Assembly: GCA_036503065.1 (NCBI GenBank)
Contig: DASXXM010000599.1
Span: forward strand, 1 to 6,671
Direction of reading: 5' to 3'
DNA from: DATEPR01 sp036503065
GTDB lineage: Bacteria; Actinomycetota; Actinomycetes; Mycobacteriales; Pseudonocardiaceae
DNA length: 6,671 nt
The notes below the pieces were generated by a model, which saw only the letters and a list, made by a program, of their open reading frames with translations, searched no databases and was not told the origin of the DNA. Numbering within the stretch: the stretch's first letter is position 1; every line of letters starts with the position of its first letter. A program made the translations under genes and the position numbers. Shown piece by piece: positions 5,017 to 6,671 of the stretch.

Positions 5017-5034
5017 TGATTTGGCTCGGGCGGG

Positions 5035-5532
5035 TCAAGGGCAGGCGGTGGCGTGGTCCGCGATGATGGCCGCGGTGATCGCGGTGGCGTCCTGGGCGAG
5101 CCGGCGCAGGTGACCGGCGGGCAGGGAGTCGAGCACCAGCTTGCGCACACCACGGACATGGCCGGGCGCGGCCGCGGACAGGGCCGCCATACCCGCGTCG
5201 GTGAGGATCGCGTTGGTCACCCTGGCGTCGACCGAGTCCTGCTCACGCCGGATCCACGCACGCTGTTCGAGCCGCTTGACCAGGTGCGAGAGCCGGGACA
5301 GCGACGCGTTGGCGGCCTTGGCCAGCTCGCTCATCCGCATGGTCCGCTGCGGCGCGCCGGACAGCATCGCCATCGCCATGTACTCGGACATGCTCAGGCC
5401 GGAGTCGCGCTGAAGCTGCGTGTCTATGGCCCAGGGCAGCTTGATCAGCAGGTCCACAACGGACAGCCACGCCCGCAGCTCGCCAGGGGTCAGCCAGGGG
5501 ACGTCGTCATCCGTCTGCTTCGCGGTGCTCAT
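5035..5532 (-). CDS. MarR-family transcriptional repressor
   Basis: A 165-residue MarR-type winged-helix regulator, a dimer in the cytoplasm that usually loses DNA binding on contact with phenolic, aromatic or oxidising compounds. The start is ATG 5532-5530; a TTG at 5565 would begin inside the operator and is not favoured. The N-terminal dimer helices cover about 16-58. The DNA-binding part is MRMSELAKAANASLSRLSHL (65-84, helix-turn-helix) then VKRLEQRAWIRREQ and the wing with DSVDAR and LTDAG (to about 114). The last ~50 residues form the C-terminal dimerisation helices. There is no Shine-Dalgarno of note, but a TACGAT -10 box ends exactly 6 nt before the ATG, so the mRNA is probably leaderless. 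It is divergent from an aldehyde dehydrogenase gene with 79 bp between starts and two operators in that gap, which indicates repression of itself and the dehydrogenase. Confidence 0.9.
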   Translation of the reverse strand: MSTAKQTDDDVPWLTPGELRAWLSVVDLLIKLPWAIDTQLQRDSGLSMSEYMAMAMLSGAPQRTMRMSELAKAANASLSRLSHLVKRLEQRAWIRREQDSVDARVTNAILTDAGMAALSAAAPGHVRGVRKLVLDSLPAGHLRRLAQDATAITAAIIADHATACP

Positions 5533-5538
5533 CCGCCG

Positions 5539-5544
5539 ATCGTA
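5539..5544 (-). promoter_or_regulatory. -10 box of the marR gene, leaderless arrangement
   Basis: On the minus strand TACGAT is followed by 6 nt and the ATG. A TTGAAT at 5565-5560 lies 15 bp upstream, inside operator copy 1, and could act as a short-spaced -35. The expected transcription start coincides with the start codon. Confidence 0.55.
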
Positions 5545-5553
5545 CAAGAAAAC

Positions 5554-5565
5554 TTGACGATTCAA
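5554..5565. promoter_or_regulatory. MarR operator, copy 1
   Basis: TTGACGATTCAA has the pattern TTGA-N4-TCAA within ACTTGA...TCAACC. It overlaps the -35 box of the aldehyde dehydrogenase promoter and the -35 area of marR, so one bound dimer could block both. Confidence 0.75.
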
Positions 5566-5582
5566 CCTCCGACAGCTTTACT
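5554..5582 (+). promoter_or_regulatory. Promoter of the aldehyde dehydrogenase gene
   Basis: TTGACG (5554-5559) and TTTACT (5577-5582) are separated by 17 bp. Transcription would start near 5589, inside operator copy 2, leaving a short leader with the AGGAGG ribosome binding site at 5601-5606. Confidence 0.6.
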
Positions 5583-5593
5583 TGAACAGTCAA
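5582..5593. promoter_or_regulatory. MarR operator, copy 2
   Basis: TTGAACAGTCAA fits TTGA-N4-TCAA and shares the flanks ACTTGA...TCAACC with copy 1; the two are 28 bp apart centre to centre. It covers the predicted transcription start of the aldehyde dehydrogenase gene. Confidence 0.7.
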
Positions 5594-5611
5594 CCAACGA
5601 AGGAGGCCGCG

Positions 5612-6671
5612 ATGACCGACATCGCACGGCACTGGATCGACGGGCAGTGGCAGGCATCGGAGCGGGTCGCCGAGTCGACGAACCCGGCAACCGGCACGGT
5701 CATCGGCCGATTCGCCGACGGGGGCGCGACTGAGGCACGCGCGGCCATCGCCGCCGCCCGACGCGCGTTCGAGACGACGACCTGGTCACGCGACCGAGCC
5801 CTGCGGCACCGGGTCCTGAACGCGCTGGCCGACCGCTTGGCGGCCCGCGCCGACGAACTGGCCACGTTGCTCAGCAGCGAAGGCGGCAAGACGCTCGTCG
5901 AATGCGGGCTCGAAATCGCCAGCACCGGACCGATGTTGCGACACACCGCCGCACAGGCCCTCACCGAGACCGGGATCTCCGCCGAGGTCTCCCCCGGCGT
6001 CTTCTTCAGCACGCTCAACGAGCCGATGGGCGTCGCCGCGATCATCGTGCCGTGGAACGCGCCGGTCGCGCTGCTGATCCGCTCGCTCGGCCCGGCCCTC
6101 GCCGCCGGCAACACCGTCGTCGTGAAAATGCCCGGCCAGACCGCCCTGACCGGCGCGCTGGTCGCCGAGATCATCGCGGAGGTCGCCGACCTACCGCGTG
6201 GCGTGGTCAACATCTTCACCGAGACCGGCAACAGCGGCGCGCCGCTGTTGGTGTCCTCGCCCGATGTGAACGTGGTCAGTTATACCGGCAGCGTCGCGGT
6301 GGGACGCGCGGTGGCCGAGGGCGGTGCCGGCACGCTCACGCGCCTCAACCTCGAACTCGGCGGCAAGGCTCCGATGATCGTGTTCGACGACACCGACCTC
6401 GACGCCACGATCCCGGTGCTCGTCGCGGGCGTCACCGCGTTCGCGGGCCAGTTCTGCATGGCGGGCTCGCGCATCCTGGTGCACCGCGCGATCGCGGACC
6501 GGGTTCGCGATGCGGTGCGCGCCGCGCTGGAGTCCGTCGTGGTCGGACCCGGCGATCAGGCGACCAGCCAGATGGGTCCGCTGATCGACAAGGCCGCGGT
6601 ACGGCGCGTGGACGGGCTCGTCGAGCAGGCACTTGCCTACGCCAAGCCGATCGTGCGCGGCGGCCCGGTCA
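5612..6671 (+). CDS. NAD(P)-dependent aldehyde dehydrogenase (partial, runs off the right edge)
   Basis: The first 353 residues of an aldehyde dehydrogenase of the usual ~480-residue type, oxidising an aldehyde to the acid with NAD(P)+ in the cytoplasm. The start is ATG 5612, with AGGAGG at 5601-5606. It opens with HWIDGQW and STNPATGTVIGRFADG, as in many family members. Catalytic and cofactor residues are present: VPWNAP with Asn149, VVVKMPGQTA with the cofactor-contacting Lys172, YTGS at 224-227, ELGGKAP with the general base Glu248, and GQFCMAGSR with the nucleophile Cys282. The 34-residue Glu-to-Cys spacing is standard. The usual KP-S/A-E segment reads KMPGQ, so the commonly seen Pro and Glu are changed, which may affect cofactor preference. 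The substrate is not readable from the sequence; the adjacent MarR regulator hints at an aromatic or otherwise toxic aldehyde. The C-terminal part lies outside the window. Confidence 0.92.
   Translation, partial: MTDIARHWIDGQWQASERVAESTNPATGTVIGRFADGGATEARAAIAAARRAFETTTWSRDRALRHRVLNALADRLAARADELATLLSSEGGKTLVECGLEIASTGPMLRHTAAQALTETGISAEVSPGVFFSTLNEPMGVAAIIVPWNAPVALLIRSLGPALAAGNTVVVKMPGQTALTGALVAEIIAEVADLPRGVVNIFTETGNSGAPLLVSSPDVNVVSYTGSVAVGRAVAEGGAGTLTRLNLELGGKAPMIVFDDTDLDATIPVLVAGVTAFAGQFCMAGSRILVHRAIADRVRDAVRAALESVVVGPGDQATSQMGPLIDKAAVRRVDGLVEQALAYAKPIVRGGPV

Noticed and set aside
5590..6231. Minus-strand open frame of 213 codons inside the aldehyde dehydrogenase
   Set aside because: The plus strand carries the complete ALDH motif set; the minus frame is Ser/Ala/Arg-rich with no domain.

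Overview
The base composition (high GC, GC-rich third codon positions), the long Ala-rich Sec signal peptides and the TANNNT -10 boxes placed directly before start codons point to a high-GC actinobacterium of the Streptomyces/Amycolatopsis type. The genus cannot be fixed from this window.

Layout from left to right. (1) Positions 1-895: the left edge is non-matching sequence, possibly a minus-strand gene edge, joined to a 5'-truncated and frameshifted GH36 alpha-galactosidase pseudogene. (2) Positions 933-2861: one intact gene for a secreted clan GH-A glycoside hydrolase with a C-terminal ricin-type lectin domain. It is preceded by two adjacent 14-bp sites of the LacI-family operator type and followed by a 17-bp-stem hairpin. 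(3) Positions 2835-3363: no intact gene, but recognisable debris: an unidentified minus-strand C-terminus, the first ~17 residues of an acetate kinase on the minus strand, and the last ~27 residues of a GNAT acetyltransferase on the plus strand. (4) Positions 3385-4741, minus strand: a TetR-family repressor and, upstream of it, a secreted SnoaL/NTF2-like protein. Three near-identical copies of a GTCAGTCACTGAC palindrome lie in front of these two genes. (5) Positions 4742-5034: a palindrome, a frameshifted MFS transporter fragment, and a stray copy of the operator used by the next module. (6) Positions 5035-6671: a MarR-family repressor divergent from an aldehyde dehydrogenase that runs off the window. 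Two TTGA-N4-TCAA operators lie in the shared promoter region and a third lies just past the 3' end of marR.

Functionally the window holds three small independently regulated units: carbohydrate hydrolysis under a LacI-type site, a TetR/secreted-SnoaL pair, and a MarR/ALDH pair for aldehyde or aromatic compound oxidation. They are separated by strips of gene relics. The most informative signals are in the non-coding DNA: three operator sets, each repeated, which assign each regulator to its target; signs that both regulators are transcribed leaderless; and remnants of at least five deleted genes, which mark this as a high-turnover accessory region. I see no CRISPR array, RNA gene, insertion sequence or phage gene. 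I do not see a clearly novel multi-gene system; the TetR/secreted SnoaL pair is the least explained unit.
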